Shown: positions 21,564-32,591 of the stretch, piece after piece
Layout: each line of letters opens with the position of its first letter
Position numbering within the stretch: the stretch's first letter is position 1
From: Sycon ciliatum
Lineage: Eukaryota; Porifera; Calcarea; Leucosolenida; Sycettidae
NCBI RefSeq assembly: GCF_964019385.1
Contig: NC_088655.1
Location: 20,754,371 to 20,818,370, forward strand
DNA length: 64,000 nt
Direction of reading: 5' to 3'
Notes under the pieces: generated by a model
Told to the model about the DNA's origin: nothing
Databases searched by the model: none
The model's input: only the letters and a program-made list of their open reading frames with translations
Program-made: the position numbers and the translations under genes

Positions 21564-22577
21564 GCTTTACAGCAGCTATCTGTGAAACGGCTCAGCTCAT
21601 CATATGTGCGGTGATGGTTTTTGGCTTTGAAGACTCAATCCAATTGCCTGGAAGAAGACATAGTATATCCCTGGCTAATAGTGAACTCCTATGTAGGCAA
21701 ATAGCCACAGATACTTGACAGTGCACTGAATGATGTTCATCTCCCAGTGCAAGCCATGTGAAATGGGCAGTACTGGAGTACCCAATCAAACTCCCCATCA
21801 GGAATGTTTGTCGGGGCGTCAATTCACCCTTCTCAACCAGATCATCTGAAAACGTTCTCAGCCTCTCACGTAACGTACTCGTGTTCCCTGTTACCCCCAA
21901 GCCTCTTGCACTACATGCACTCTTCAGATCAGCCTTTGACATTGAGTCGACATGCGATATTCCTGCTTCATGGTTAGCCAATTCGGCTGCATTGTGCTTG
22001 GCTCCTCCATCACAGTCAATATGGCAAGCTGTTACACACAACAGTGGGCCATTCCATCACCCCTCGTCACCTAATCATTGTTTTACCCTTGCACGCTTCA
22101 CAACATTGCACAACACAATGCAAACAGCTTCGTGGGAGTAGGGGTAAACAAAATCCAACATCTGCCAGGGACACAAGGGGTACATCTTCACCACTGGTCT
22201 TTGAGGACACTCTGGTCAACGAAACACTGGTACTGCTGTCCACATCCGGTACATACACAAATTCGGTGACTGACTTTCGTGTGCCTGGCTTGGTGACTTT
22301 GGGGTGCTGGGTCGAAACCACTGATTTGCCTTGGTCATCTTGCAATGCCTGCCTAACATTTACCCTGCACGTTGCATTAGGACACAAATGCAGCCTGCGC
22401 TCCATCTGTGTGCAACATTTGGGGCAGATCTTCCGAGGTGCTCAGAAGTGCTAATAGTGAGCCTACACTTTCCTTTTTCAGATTAATTATTTCCTTTTCA
22501 AGTAATTCAATTTTGTAATCCTTGTGGGAATGCATCTTGTACATTGCAGCCGATGCACATTTTGGCCACCAACACAC

Positions 22578-22582
22578 ACACA

Positions 22583-22639
<57 letters not shown>
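22578..22639. repeat. (CT)n microsatellite
   Basis: Pure CT dinucleotide repeat apart from one TC interruption, lying inside the decayed minus-strand gene. Confidence 0.95.
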
Positions 22640-22640
<1 letters not shown>

Positions 22641-22678
22641 AACGCTGCAAGGAATCAGTATTATGAACATTATCAACA

Positions 22679-23338
22679 GTGGACTCAGATGGAGAGCCAA
22701 GGATAAATTTATACAAAAGAAAAAGGACCAAGGAACTACCAGTTACGCTATACTGTCCACAAACACCACCGTTGGTCAGTGTCGTGCAATTCTTTCGTAT
22801 GAGCTGATTGTTTAGTAACTGTTGTTTAGTAACTGGTGGTGTTAGCGGGCAGCGGAGCCAGGTAGAGCGAGGAGATCCGGAGAGGCTGGACGCCGGTTGG
22901 TGACGACGACATTGTTTCAATGCACAAACAAGGGTTGCTGAGATCGTGTGGAGGTACTTCATATCAGGAACCTGATGATGGCGCAAGCTAAAAGTCCACT
23001 GTCGACGTTCCACTGTAGACGACGACATTGTTTCAGGCACCAACAGGCGTCATTGAAGTCTGAATTTGAAACGTAGGGATACGAGAATGCAAGCTTGAAA
23101 GTATAAACGAAAGGAAATTGTTTGGGACCACATGTTCCGCAAGTTGCACGCTCGAAAGTCCAAACAGCAATGACATGCAAGAGACATTGTACAGGATTTT
23201 GAAGGGCGCGTGCCCAAGTGACTCGCGCATGCGTGCAGGTTGGGCCAGCTCGCTGGGCTGGCTGCTAACTCTTGTTAGCATGCTAACGCTCATTTATAGC
23301 GTAACTTGTGGTTCCTTGGTCCTTTTTCTTTTGTATAA
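22679..23338. mobile_element. About 660-bp inverted-repeat element, copy 1
   Basis: It is flanked by a 10-bp direct repeat ATTATCAACA (22669-22678 and 23339-23348). Inside are inverted repeats of about 46 bp, starting TTTATACAAAAG near 22706 and mirrored by CTTTTGTATAAA at the right end. The left end has extra sequence (GTGGACTCAGATGG...) outside the inverted repeat. A 125-bp relative lies at 47939-48063. The 10-11-bp duplication is nearest to Mutator-like elements, but the family is not certain. It splits the minus-strand zinc-finger frame. Confidence 0.6.
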
Positions 23339-23719
23339 ATTATCAACATTATCTACTTCGTTTGAGGCTGAGGAGGTTTTTAGATGGGACTGGCTGGAGA
23401 CATGGGGAAAAGAAGCATCTATATCATCGGTGGATTCGCAGGAGCTTACCTCTGGGAGAGGAACATCATTGCTGGCATCTACAGAATCCCCACAGCTAGC
23501 GCCCCTCGAATGCTCGTACAAAGGGTGGTTGGTGAATAAATCCTTCGAGTCAACCAGTCGTCCGCAACTCCTACAAATTGCAGACACGTCTCATCCAGAA
23601 AGCCCTGATAACACTGTCAGGATACATTTGTCGACCCGAGCATCCTTCGAGCTATGCAGCAGCGATTCTCACTCATCGTGGAATGGATCCTTGCATGTAA
23701 ACTGGCATTGAGAACCTCC

Positions 23720-24500
23720 AGACTTTCTCTTCTTCCTCGATATCTTGGCCATGATGACATAATGTTGAAAATTAAAACGGGTTTTTTCTCATCACTTCTC
23801 TCCCTCGAACGACATGGCAGATATCAAATTTCCTCCGGGCAAAACCTCCTGAAACCCTTTTTAGTAAAGGCTTAAACACTGTACAACCTCCGCAGTTTTG
23901 GAGTTACCTCCGCCAAGTTACCAAAAGAGGGACTGATATTTCAAGGCTAATCGAAATTGTGCCATATCTTTTTCAACGAGAGCAGAAGCCCTTCAGGCGC
24001 ACTCATCTTTCATTTTTTCCGGCCGCGGGCTCACACGGGTGCACGGTGTGATTTCACCGTGCGTACTTGTCAGTCTGCATATCAACGCCTTAAGTTTTCG
24101 TGTAAAAACCTGAATGTTCCCTGAACACGGGATTCCCTCGACTGCCCATAGGTGTGACATTTTCTGTACCAGGAGTGGGTCCCTGTCCGGGAAAGCCCAG
24201 TGCAGTCACTTAGAATGGATGTATCACTGTGCTGTGTAGGAGAGCCACCCAAATGTGTATAGATCCATACAAAAAAGGATCCTAGTGGATCCAAAAGTCT
24301 GAGTTGTCATGGCTCTGGACTGGTTGTGACATAACACTTTCAAGTCCTAATTCTTTCTGAGCACTCCTGGTAGTCTACTGCTCGATTTAACCTCCGGCAA
24401 ACAAGATTGATAGTGTTTGAGTCGAAAACTGGTCCAAACCAGGTTTGGCATACTTCAAAGTAGTTCTGTCTTTGTTCTTGAAATGAAGTCTGTCTTCCTA
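23720..24500. other. Intron, nothing assigned
   Basis: A/T-balanced sequence without splice-bounded frames or repeats that I can support. Confidence 0.5.
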
Positions 24501-24515
24501 CTGTTGTACCCTTAG

Positions 24516-24854
24516 GCAACTCTAGCAGCTCCAATATGGCCTTAGACGAGTTGCTAGATGATGATGGAGAGCTGTCAGAGGACTATGACGATGACGAGGA
24601 TGAGGATGTTGATGTTGAGGATCTACCTCAGGGCTATGACAAGGATAAGTATGGATATGAGAGCGAGGTAAATGAGATGGAGTTTTCGAGGCGCGCTGAC
24701 ACAGCTGATGCTGCTGAACGCCACATTTCGCAGCAGGAATATGATCAGCTGAATGACCGTAGTATGGATTTCCAGTCGGTGCTGGCAGCCATAATGGGGT
24801 CACACAGGAAAGACCAGAATTTCCTGACAGCAATCAGCGCTTCCATTGCTAACA
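24516..24854 (+). CDS. Exon: acidic segment (113 codons)
   Basis: A strong acceptor (TTGTACCCTTAG, ending 24515) and donor GTAAGT at 24855 bound 339 bp, phase 1-1. The product begins GNSSSSNMALDELLDDDGEL and has a long Asp/Glu run (EDYDDDEDEDVDVEDLPQGY), followed by a helical, charged stretch (ISQQEYDQLNDRSMDFQSVL) ending ISASIAN. No catalytic domain is recognised; it is an acidic linker followed by a possible interaction helix. It joins in frame to the exon at 32592 (codon AAA across the junction). Confidence 0.6.
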
Positions 24855-24984
24855 GTAAGTTCATAATAATCATTGCGAGTAGTATAAGAATGGATTACTG
24901 GAAAGGAGAAGGTAAACATTTTAGGAAATTAGAGGCCACATGCCACGTACTGCTCTTTTCTCTCCGAAACTCAACACTTGCAAG

Positions 24985-25087
24985 CCAGATATGAAAGAAA
25001 GAAAAAATCATCAGTCACACCACCGAGACTCGAACCAGGGACCTTGCTATTCGCGAGCAATGCTCTAACCAACTGAGCCACAGTATG
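24985..25087 (-). repeat. tRNA-like SINE head
   Basis: On the minus strand 25087-25016 folds as a 72-nt tRNA cloverleaf: GGCTCAGTTGGTTAGAGC D-arm (A box), TTGCT/AGCAA anticodon stem, and GGTTCGAGTC T-arm (B box). Seven acceptor pairs form, several of them wobble. The base before the anticodon is G instead of T33, and T-stem pairing is poor. A T-rich tail follows (GATGATTTTTTC). I read it as a SINE rather than a working tRNA gene. Confidence 0.6.
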
Positions 25088-25559
25088 ACTCTTATCCACA
25101 GTGATGGTAAATCTATCCTTCTTCGATCAATCCACATCTGGCTTGCATCATGCTGGCAACTCACACCAATCAAGAGGGCCCTCGGCCATTCGCCTGATAT
25201 CATGGGGAGCGCATCAAACTATGTCCACTGCGAGCAAATACAATTTGCAATTTCAAATTTGGACTGCTGTGAAGTCCAAATTTGAAATTGCGAGAAGGTA
25301 AACAGGTGATGAAAATAGGACACTGTGCAGCTGTGCCTGCTTCGCAAAGTGGTTGGAGAAATGACCTTCCAAACATGCGCTTACGGGTTCGATTTCCAGT
25401 TTGATTGAAGATCACTCCCATCCCCAGGAAACCCATCAGGGATTGAGTACCTAACATCTGTTGGGCAGCCAAAGGTGACCAGGGAGAGGGTGTGAGATCT
25501 GCCCTTCGATGTGTACAGCTCATTGTGGTCCGAATTGATAACAGGCTATTTTACCAACA

Positions 25560-26573
25560 GCTATAAACACAATTCTTGCATCTGATATCAACTTCAGACT
25601 CCTGGCGGTCCAGCAGGCAGCTAGGGTCCCTCATTGGCGACAGTGAGGACCTGGAGCGGAGGAAAGATCTCGCTTCGCGTGCATACGGCAGGATGTATAG
25701 CCTCTGGCTGAGGCGTGGGAAGGTCAGTGAGCAGAGGCGCATCCGCCTGTATAATGCCCTGGTTCTGCCCGTTCTTTTGTATAACTGCGGCGCATGGGGG
25801 CTCACGGCAGCACAAGCAGAATCGCTTAACGTTTTCCACCTGAAGCAGCTCCGACGGCTCATTGGCATAGTCTACCCAGCCAGGATATCAAATACTAAGC
25901 TGTATGAGAGGTGCAACACGGAACCACTATCTGACATCGTGGACCGGAGAAGATGGCAGCTAACCGGCCATATTCTCCGTATGGACAGTCAGGGAATTTT
26001 CTAGAACCGCCCCAACCGGTTTTCGACCGGTTGAAATTGTTGGCGACCGGTTGAAAAGTTACAAATCAGTTCCAACCGCCCGTACTTTTCTGTGGGTGAA
26101 TGGAGCTGTGAATGGTCAAACGCTTTTTTCTGGACGGATACTTCCAGGGAAGCCGCGTGGGCTGGTACTAGGGTCACGAGTTTGTACGGTCGAACCGCGT
26201 CATCGAGCTGTAGCAACCATCCATCCATAGTCCATTTCCTCTGCTTATATCTTTGCTACACACCAGCACCAAGAAATCTGTTAAATTGCTGCCCCCCCCC
26301 CCCCCCCCCACTCTTCATTGGACCGTAACCGGTTGGAGATTCGTCCTAGAATATACCCTGGACAGGGATGCGCCGCCATGGATCGCGCTGACGAGCTATT
26401 TTGCAGGAGATGCCAAGGCTGGGCGTGGACGTCCAAGGACATCCATTGCGACGCGCATCACAAGCGACTTACAGAGGAGGAACATCGACTTGAAGCGCAG
26501 CAGTCAGCTGGGGAATGTGAGGGCCATCGCTCTGGACAAGCCTACATGGAGAAATCTGGCCGACAATCCATGA
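25560..26573 (+). pseudogene. LINE, C-terminal fragment (interrupted)
   Basis: 25576-25985 encodes LGSLIGDSEDLERRKDLASR, RIRLYNALVLPVLLYNCGAW, LNVFHLKQLRRLIGI and RRWQLTGHILRMD. This is the region after the palm in reverse transcriptases of LINEs, with the 'LLY..W....L..F....LR.L' pattern. After the insert at 25989-26358 the frame resumes with RDAPPW...GRGRPRTSIATRI and ALDKPTWRNLA, the usual LINE C-terminus (GRP..TW, D...WR.LA). The reverse transcriptase core is missing, so the copy is 5' truncated and dead. An RTE/CR1-like origin is possible but not shown. Confidence 0.75.
25989..26358. mobile_element. 370-bp MITE, hAT-like, inside the LINE
   Basis: The ends TCAGGGAATTTTCTAGAAC and, inverted, CAGGGTATATTCTAGGAC form imperfect terminal inverted repeats of about 32 bp ending in CCAACCGGTT. 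TGGACAG is present on both sides (25982-25988 and 26359-26365). Removing the insert and one repeat restores the LINE frame. CAGGG ends are common in hAT elements, but those normally duplicate 8 bp; only 7 match here. A C-run (about 26284-26309) lies inside. Confidence 0.65.
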
Positions 26574-26779
26574 TCTGGCGTCACAGGTCATCAGTGCGCC
26601 GTGTTAATTATTATCTTGATAATGGAATTTGATCATAGGTGATAGGACAGAAGCGAAACGTATAATTATACCCACATAATTATAATATTACGCGTGCTGT
26701 GGTATTATTATTATTATAAACACAAAGTCCTGTTTGCCATCAACGATACATATATTTTTTATTATAATGAGGTATATAC

Positions 26780-26982
26780 AATGTTGAGTCACCTCCACCA
26801 TTACACTGCGCTCTTTAGCCGACTAGACCCTCCTGCACACAACCATCACCATTGCGAGGACACTTCCGTAGACGATATTGATAAACTCCTTCAGACAGCT
26901 GTTTCGCTAATGGTGATGGTTGTGTGCAGGAGGGTCTAGTCGGCTAAAGAGCGCAGTGTAAGGGTGGAGGTGACTCAACATT
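26780..26982. repeat. Long hairpin: 74-bp arms, 55-nt loop
   Basis: 26780-26853 is the reverse complement of 26909-26982 with about one mismatch (CCACCATT against CCACCCTT). The transcript of either strand would form a long perfect duplex. It may be a foldback transposon or a recent inverted duplication. Confidence 0.9.
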
Positions 26983-27585
26983 TTCTTCAATGGCCGAAAG
27001 CTCTGTCGCACCCTGTAATAGGTATATACAAGTGTAATGTATTGGCCCATTCTGAAGGTGATTGGCGTCCATTTGGAGGGCTTCCAACGGCCTGCTACAT
27101 GTATGTTGACCGTAGTCATGCCACAGGCAACTCACAGGTTTCCAGTCAGCCTGGACATACCAAAAACAGGCGGAACAAAATTGCTCCACAGAAACGGCGA
27201 CAACAAGATACAAGATTCTGGATTCTGGAAGTGGCCAGCAAGAGTACAGTTCCAGGCAGTGCTTATAGCTGAGCGCCGATAGACGGATTTTGATGTGTGT
27301 AATGCATGTACTGAAAAGGGCGCCAATCGTGTTTTGCTTGCACGCATTGATGTTTTCTCTTGGTATTCTGTGTGTCAGACAGTGGTACTGCCATAACTAG
27401 AGTGTACCGCTGTCTGTTATCTGAATTCTTTATTCTCACTATGGCACCATCACCAATAAGAGATAAGTTTATGAGAAGGTGAGATGCTGTGCGTGGGGCT
27501 GGGGGTTATGAAGTGAGAAAGTACTTTACTTCACTTTGAATTTTACAAGTCTGGGAGAGGGTGAGCGCTGCAGGAGCAGATTGAG

Positions 27586-28600
27586 CTAATCAGCAGTGAG
27601 TAAATTCATAATTATTTTCTGGTTTGAAAGCAGGTCAGGAGGGATTGTCACAAATGCTAGCAGGGAGGGCATTGCAGTATTCTGGGGACTTGTAGAGTGG
27701 GGAGTCTTTACAGCGGTCGGTTCTGGTGGATGGGAGTTGCCAAGTGCGTGTGTGTCGAAGGCTATACTGGGGCGGGTATTTTTAAGCATGCGTATGTGTT
27801 GTGGGGGATATTGGTATTTTATGGAGTGTGCAAGAAGGGTGAGCTTCACTTTGCGGCGAGATAACATTGTCAGCCATTTGAGCCGATGGAGCAGTGCTTA
27901 AAATGATTGAGAGGAGTGAAGAGGAAGGGGCGGAGGCAAATTCTGGCCGCCTTGCGCTGGATTCGCTCAAGGCGGTCAAGGGCTGTGATCTAGAACGGGA
28001 TGACAGCAATGCATGCATATTCAATTATAGGCATCAAATGTGTTTTGTGAATGAGAGAGAGAGAGTGATTTAGTGTGTAGAGTTGATTTGAGCCTAAAGA
28101 GAATATTAAATGATTTTCGGCTTTCTTCAGCACAAAGTCAAGGTGGGCTGTCCATCTTTGGTCATGCTGAAAGACAATGGCGAGGTGGCAATGTTGCAGG
28201 ACATTTCTGAGATGTGCATTGTTTAGCTCTATGCTTGCGGAGATGGTGAGGGGGGGGGGGGGGGGGATTTCTGTTGTAGAAGGTGAGGATTACCGTTTTA
28301 GCAGTGTTGATTAGAAGATGCCAGCGCTCGAATCATCCAACGGCGGCTGACACACTGCTCTTCAGTTGCAGTTCGCGGTGTGCGGCAGAGCTGCTGGAAC
28401 AGACGAGGGCTGTGGTGTTGGCAAACTGGCTGCACCTGGTGCTGGCATTTATCGAAAGCGGCAGGCAGCTCGATGGTGTATACCAGAAACAGCAGTGGTC
28501 CCAGGACTGACCCCTGAGGCACTCCTGCCGAGATAGGGAGGAAGGCTGATGTAGTGGTCTTAAACTCGCACTCGCTGCCTGCGCCCAATCAAGTACGCCG
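27586..28600 (-). pseudogene. LINE reverse transcriptase remnant
   Basis: On the minus strand about 28545-28480 encodes ISAGVPQGSVLGPLLFLVYT, the conserved palm segment of LINE reverse transcriptases of the Jockey/CR1 kind. Further down, IEYACIAVIPF and ALDRLERIQRKAARI (about 28030-27930) are the post-palm LINE pattern, and 27867-27586 keeps an open C-terminal stretch. Several frameshifts, stops and a G-run (28249-28267) break it. The catalytic palm DD is not readable in any one frame. Confidence 0.65.
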
Positions 28601-28878
28601 AGTACCGTTGCAGTGCTGCTTCCTGGACAACATAGTGTTTGAGTTAAGCCATCAGTCCCTGATGCCATACCTAGTGAAAGGCTTTGCTCAGGTCAAAACG
28701 GCAAGCTGTGAAGTGCTTTCCCAAGTCACCTTGCATTCTGTATTGCGGCCCAAGTAGCCTTGCCAAATTTATCCAATATAAAAATGAAAACAACATTTTA
28801 CGAAAGGAATTCGGGTGGACACACCCATTCCCATAGCGCTGCACATCACATCCGAACCAGTTCCGTTATTTTTACAAC

Positions 28879-28902
28879 GTTTCGGCACTTGGCCATCGTC
28901 AG
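28879..28902 (-). ncRNA. Hammerhead-like core, 3' pLTR of Penelope element
   Basis: On the minus strand: CTGACGA, the stem TGGCCAAGTGCC, then GAAAC. The core differs from CTGATGA at one base. It lies downstream of the coding frame on the same strand, where a transcript would carry it. Confidence 0.5.
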
Positions 28903-29453
28903 GTAATAGCAATGAATACCGTGGAAGCCACACAAGAGCAGTATATACGCAGAGTGTAGCGCCAAAAAAGATGCGAATTATGTCACCTAGTGTGCAGGAG
29001 GGGGGGGGGGGGGGGACAGAGAGAGAGAAAAGGCCAACTAGCACATCACGGAGGAGAAGCAACAGAAGGTAGCGCGCATTGTGCTCTGTGAATGGCGTTA
29101 CGCAGAGTGTAGCGCCAAAAACTAAAATGATGCGAGTTATGTCACCTCTATACAGAGGGGGGGGGGGGGGGGGGGAGAGAGAAGGTGCAACTGTGCACAT
29201 CAGGGAGAAGAAGAGCGCGCCGTTGTGCTCTACGAAGTGAGGGCACATGCCAAATAATTATGGTGTTAATTCTAGCACAGGAGGGGAGCACGGAGCCCCA
29301 TGTGTCAATGCACTATGAGGTTAAACTTCCATGCCAAACTGTTACCACCAGGGACGCGACGAGGCATCAGGAACAGAATGGATTTGAGTGACCCGCCTCA
29401 TATTATAATTATTCAGTGATATTGAAGTAGCAGCAGGGGAAGGTGAGAAAAAT

Positions 29454-31832
29454 TCACAACAAATCCCATCCGGTGCTTATGTTCACATGGGGCTTGGCAT
29501 CACGAATCTCAATCGCCTCGCGCAGTTTGCGACGGGCTCGATCAGGCTCTCTTCCTATCACTTCAACTGCAGAGAATGCACTTTGCCCATAGTTAAGCTT
29601 ACGTCCAGGGTGAGTGGTACGAAAATGTTGGCCCCATGGCTTGTCGAGTTCCTTTCGTCTTGCCTCACCATTGTGTTCTTCCAGGCGAGTTTCCAGAAAG
29701 CGGCCAGTCTCACCAACATATTGTTCCGGACATTCTTTGCACTTCAGCTGATATACAACTTTCTTCTGCATACATACATCCTGTCCCCCGGATATATACG
29801 AGATACACGGCCCCTTTGGGCGACCTCTCTTTTTCGGTTGTAGCGGATTTGCAGCCTTGACACATAGAGGAGGAACGAGGGCGGAGCGACACAATGTGCG
29901 CCTCAGGCTACCAGTGTGCTCATATACGACTCTAACCGGAATTTTATACTTTCTGATTGCTTTATTCACTGCTTGATGTACTTTATCTGACTTATATGGA
30001 AGCTTTAGAAATGCGCAGCATGGGTTGGCATGGCGACGACGCTTTGGCCTTATGGAGGCAGTGCGTGCCTCTTCAATGATTCTCTCTGGGTAATTGTTCA
30101 ATCTTAATTGTTCATGAACCCTCGCTTCACTTTCTGCACGCATTCTGGTATTCGATGAGAGCCTCTGAGCTCTTAGGAATTGTGACGAAGCAACTGCCAA
30201 TTTGATATGGTGGGGAACTGCCGAAGTATAATCAATGAGTAGACCACTAGCACATGCCTTCTGGTACAGCTTGTGTGCCAGCTTGCCTTCCTGGATGATA
30301 ATTGTGATATCCATATAATTTATGGAGCCACTCACCTCGCTGAGCTCATATGTGAAGTTGATACTTGGGTGTGCAGAGTTGAAATGCTGCACAAACCGCA
30401 TCAAGCTGTCTCTGCCGTGGGTCCATAGCAGCAGGATATCGTCGATGTAGCGTTTGTAGAGGAGCGGTACTAACGGAGAATCCTGCAGAAGCCTGGCCTC
30501 AACCATATGCATAAATAGAATCGCAAATGGGGGTGCAAGATTGTTACCCATTGCAACCCCGTCCACTTGGCGATAGATCTGATGGCCGAATCTGAAATAG
30601 TTGTGGCTGAGAACAAACAGCAACAGATTCCGTACCCCGCTCACACTCAGCCCAAACATGTCGATCCGCTGGAAATACTGCTGCAGCATATCCACCACTG
30701 CCTGAACGCTCTCCCGAATAGGTATGCTCGGATATAGCCCGACTACATCCATGGACATAACAATGGTGCCATCGGGGGCGTTCAATCCCGGACATGCGTC
30801 ACAGATGTGGGTTATAGCTTCCGTCGTGTTAGCCAGGTGGGCCGGGACAAATTGAATGAGCTGCTGTAGGATGCGCTCCAATACAATAGATACTCCAGTC
30901 GTTGGGCTGTCGCACGCTGCTACCACGGGTCGCAATGGTAAGTTCTGCTTGTGGTTCTTTGGAAGACCGTACCACTCGGGGAACTTCGTACTGCTTGGTA
31001 GGATTGACTTTAGGAGTTTTGAATCCATGTTCTTGCACTCTGACAGTATTACTTCTCGTGTCTTGGTATCGTAGGACTCTATGGTCAAATCTACTTTCTC
31101 ATACATGGTCATGTTCGATAATATGTCTTCTGCTTTCTGCAAATACAGCTCCTGTCTCATAGCAACGAGTTTTTTACTTTTATCCGATGGTTTGATGATG
31201 GTTTCTTGGTCTGTGCGAAGTCGCTTCAGCTCCACCCGATCCTCCTGCGTCAGATTGGGCTTGGAGGGTGTGTGTTTGTCATAAGCCCGTAACACCTCGT
31301 CGCGGAAGTTGGCCATGTTCCTTTCGTCTTTGTCGTCCATCTGTGGGGGCTGCTTAAAGCCACGCTTCATCAGCTTCCACAATTTCTTGTCCTGTCTGAT
31401 CTCTGGCGGTGGGTCCTCCTCTTTGAGGTCCACACCCTGAGGCTGGGGCTGTTGCCACCGGAGGGTGAACGCCATCCTCTCTACCGATGTCTCAACATCT
31501 GTTCGTTCTTGCTTGGTGAGCCTCCCCGTCGACGGGACAAAGCTAGGTCCATGTTCCAGCAGACGCCTTGTCTGGTCGGACACACAGTCGTCCACCACCA
31601 ACGCCCGCTCATGGACTGGCTCAGCATTGGCCGTATGCCCACTGGGTGACGCAACACCAACGGCGGCAACAGGAGTTGGGCCGCGGGGTGAGCTGTTGGT
31701 TCCCGCCACACATTGATCCGCCTCTCGAAGTCCAGAAATCTTCCGATTTAGTCTGGCGTTGGAACTTATTCGTTCTTCAGTAACCACTGCACGTTGAAGA
31801 GAACGCTCGCTCTTCTTCTCCGTGATGTGCAC
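29454..31832 (-). CDS. Penelope-like reverse transcriptase / GIY-YIG endonuclease
   Basis: An open frame of 792 codons. The N-terminal third is basic and Pro/Gln-rich without a known fold. The reverse transcriptase palm is intact in the parts I can read: VMSMDVVGLYPSIPI (first catalytic Asp), NNLAPPFAILFMHMVE, and YKRYIDDILLLW with the Asp pair at about residues 464-465. The GIY-YIG nuclease occupies about residues 692-792 (VVYQLKCKE...QYVGETGR, then a conserved ...RRKLREAIEIRD... end and GWDLL). Penelope-like enzymes copy RNA at a nicked chromosomal end. The first codon of the open frame is GTG; the first ATG is codon 120, so the true start or an upstream exon is unresolved. I saw no internal stop, so this copy may be recently active. 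Confidence 0.9.
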   Translation of the reverse strand: MHITEKKSERSLQRAVVTEERISSNARLNRKISGLREADQCVAGTNSSPRGPTPVAAVGVASPSGHTANAEPVHERALVVDDCVSDQTRRLLEHGPSFVPSTGRLTKQERTDVETSVERMAFTLRWQQPQPQGVDLKEEDPPPEIRQDKKLWKLMKRGFKQPPQMDDKDERNMANFRDEVLRAYDKHTPSKPNLTQEDRVELKRLRTDQETIIKPSDKSKKLVAMRQELYLQKAEDILSNMTMYEKVDLTIESYDTKTREVILSECKNMDSKLLKSILPSSTKFPEWYGLPKNHKQNLPLRPVVAACDSPTTGVSIVLERILQQLIQFVPAHLANTTEAITHICDACPGLNAPDGTIVMSMDVVGLYPSIPIRESVQAVVDMLQQYFQRIDMFGLSVSGVRNLLLFVLSHNYFRFGHQIYRQVDGVAMGNNLAPPFAILFMHMVEARLLQDSPLVPLLYKRYIDDILLLWTHGRDSLMRFVQHFNSAHPSINFTYELSEVSGSINYMDITIIIQEGKLAHKLYQKACASGLLIDYTSAVPHHIKLAVASSQFLRAQRLSSNTRMRAESEARVHEQLRLNNYPERIIEEARTASIRPKRRRHANPCCAFLKLPYKSDKVHQAVNKAIRKYKIPVRVVYEHTGSLRRTLCRSALVPPLCVKAANPLQPKKRGRPKGPCISYISGGQDVCMQKKVVYQLKCKECPEQYVGETGRFLETRLEEHNGEARRKELDKPWGQHFRTTHPGRKLNYGQSAFSAVEVIGREPDRARRKLREAIEIRDAKPHVNISTGWDLL

Positions 31833-32111
31833 AGTTGCACCTTCTCCCCCCCCCCCCCTCTGTATAGAGGTGACATAACTCGCATCATTTTATTTTTTGG
31901 CGCTACACTCTGCGTAACGCCATTCACAGAGCACAATGCGCGCTACCTTCTGTTGCTTCTCCTCCGTGATGTGCTAGTTGCGCCTTTTCTCTCTCTCTCT
32001 GTCCCCCCCCCCCCTTCTGCACACTAGGTGACATAATTCGCATATTTTTTGGCGCTACACTCTGCGTATATACTGCTCTTGTGTGGCTTCCACGGTATTC
32101 ATTGCTATTAC

Positions 32112-32135
32112 CTGACGATGGCCAAGTGCCGAAAC
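32112..32135 (+). ncRNA. Hammerhead-like core, 5' pLTR (inverted)
   Basis: CTGACGA (32112-32118), stem TGGCCAAGTGCC, GAAAC (32131-32135), on the strand opposite to the coding frame. Same sequence as the core at 28879-28902. Confidence 0.5.
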
Positions 32136-32591
32136 GTTGTAAAAATAACGGAACTGGTTCGGATGTGATGTGCAGCGCTATGGGAATGGGTGTGTCCACC
32201 CGAATTCTTTTCACAGATGAAGCTGCAGGAAGCCTCAGCCCTTCTTCAAACATTTTACGAGTTATGAATAATGGTTCACCAAAGTAACCAGATAATATAG
32301 AGTCAGATAGAGATAATAAGACGATCAACTCCTAAAATTATGTTCATCCCTGCACCAACAAGTACAATTGGCACACCTTACAAGTCATCACAATATATAC
32401 GGTGGAATTTACGTCTTGTGGAACTACTTGTTGTAGTGCCCAACTTGTGCATCATTCCAGCATCGACCATTTCCATGTTTAATATCTGGTTTCATTGCCG
32501 GACCATTAGTCGTAACTCGTAACATTTTGTCCTTCCCTCTATCCAAGTTCCTTATAGTTTAAAATATTCACTTTGCTTGTCTATTTATCAG

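Larger units (their letters stand above)
21600..23587 (-). pseudogene. Decayed gene with C2H2 finger, CxxC ribbon and SAP motif
   Basis: Three minus-strand segments look like parts of one protein. At 23587-23350: ICRSCGRLVDSKDLFTNHPL..H, a CX2CX12HX4H zinc finger, then an acidic Ser-rich stretch. At about 22540-22340: a coiled-coil-like YKIELLEKEIINLKKE and a CPKC...CPNATC pair. At about 21990-21870: MSKADLKSACSARGLGVTGN followed by a leucine/basic stretch, which fits a SAP DNA-binding motif. The frame is broken by the insertion at 22679-23340 and an AG microsatellite (22578-22639). No ATG precedes the finger. It could be a former host gene or a transposon-encoded protein; I cannot name it. 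Confidence 0.4.
28804..32248 (-). mobile_element. Penelope-like element, nearly complete
   Basis: It is flanked by a 12-bp target duplication AACATTTTACGA (28792-28803 and 32249-32260). A single long frame (29454-31832, minus) encodes RT plus GIY-YIG. Both ends carry the same terminal repeat (about 28804-29215 and about 31795-32215) in inverted orientation, each with a hammerhead-like core and the motif GGCGCTACACTCTGCGTA. The right end has an extra stretch of about 33 nt (AGATGAAGCTGCAGGAAGCC...) missing from the left, like the family ends at 57.7 kb and 15.96 kb. G/C runs in both arms look unstable. Confidence 0.9.

Noticed and set aside
25016..25087. Functional tRNA gene
   Set aside because: The cloverleaf is degraded (no T33, weak T-stem, several wobble pairs) and is followed by a SINE-like tail.
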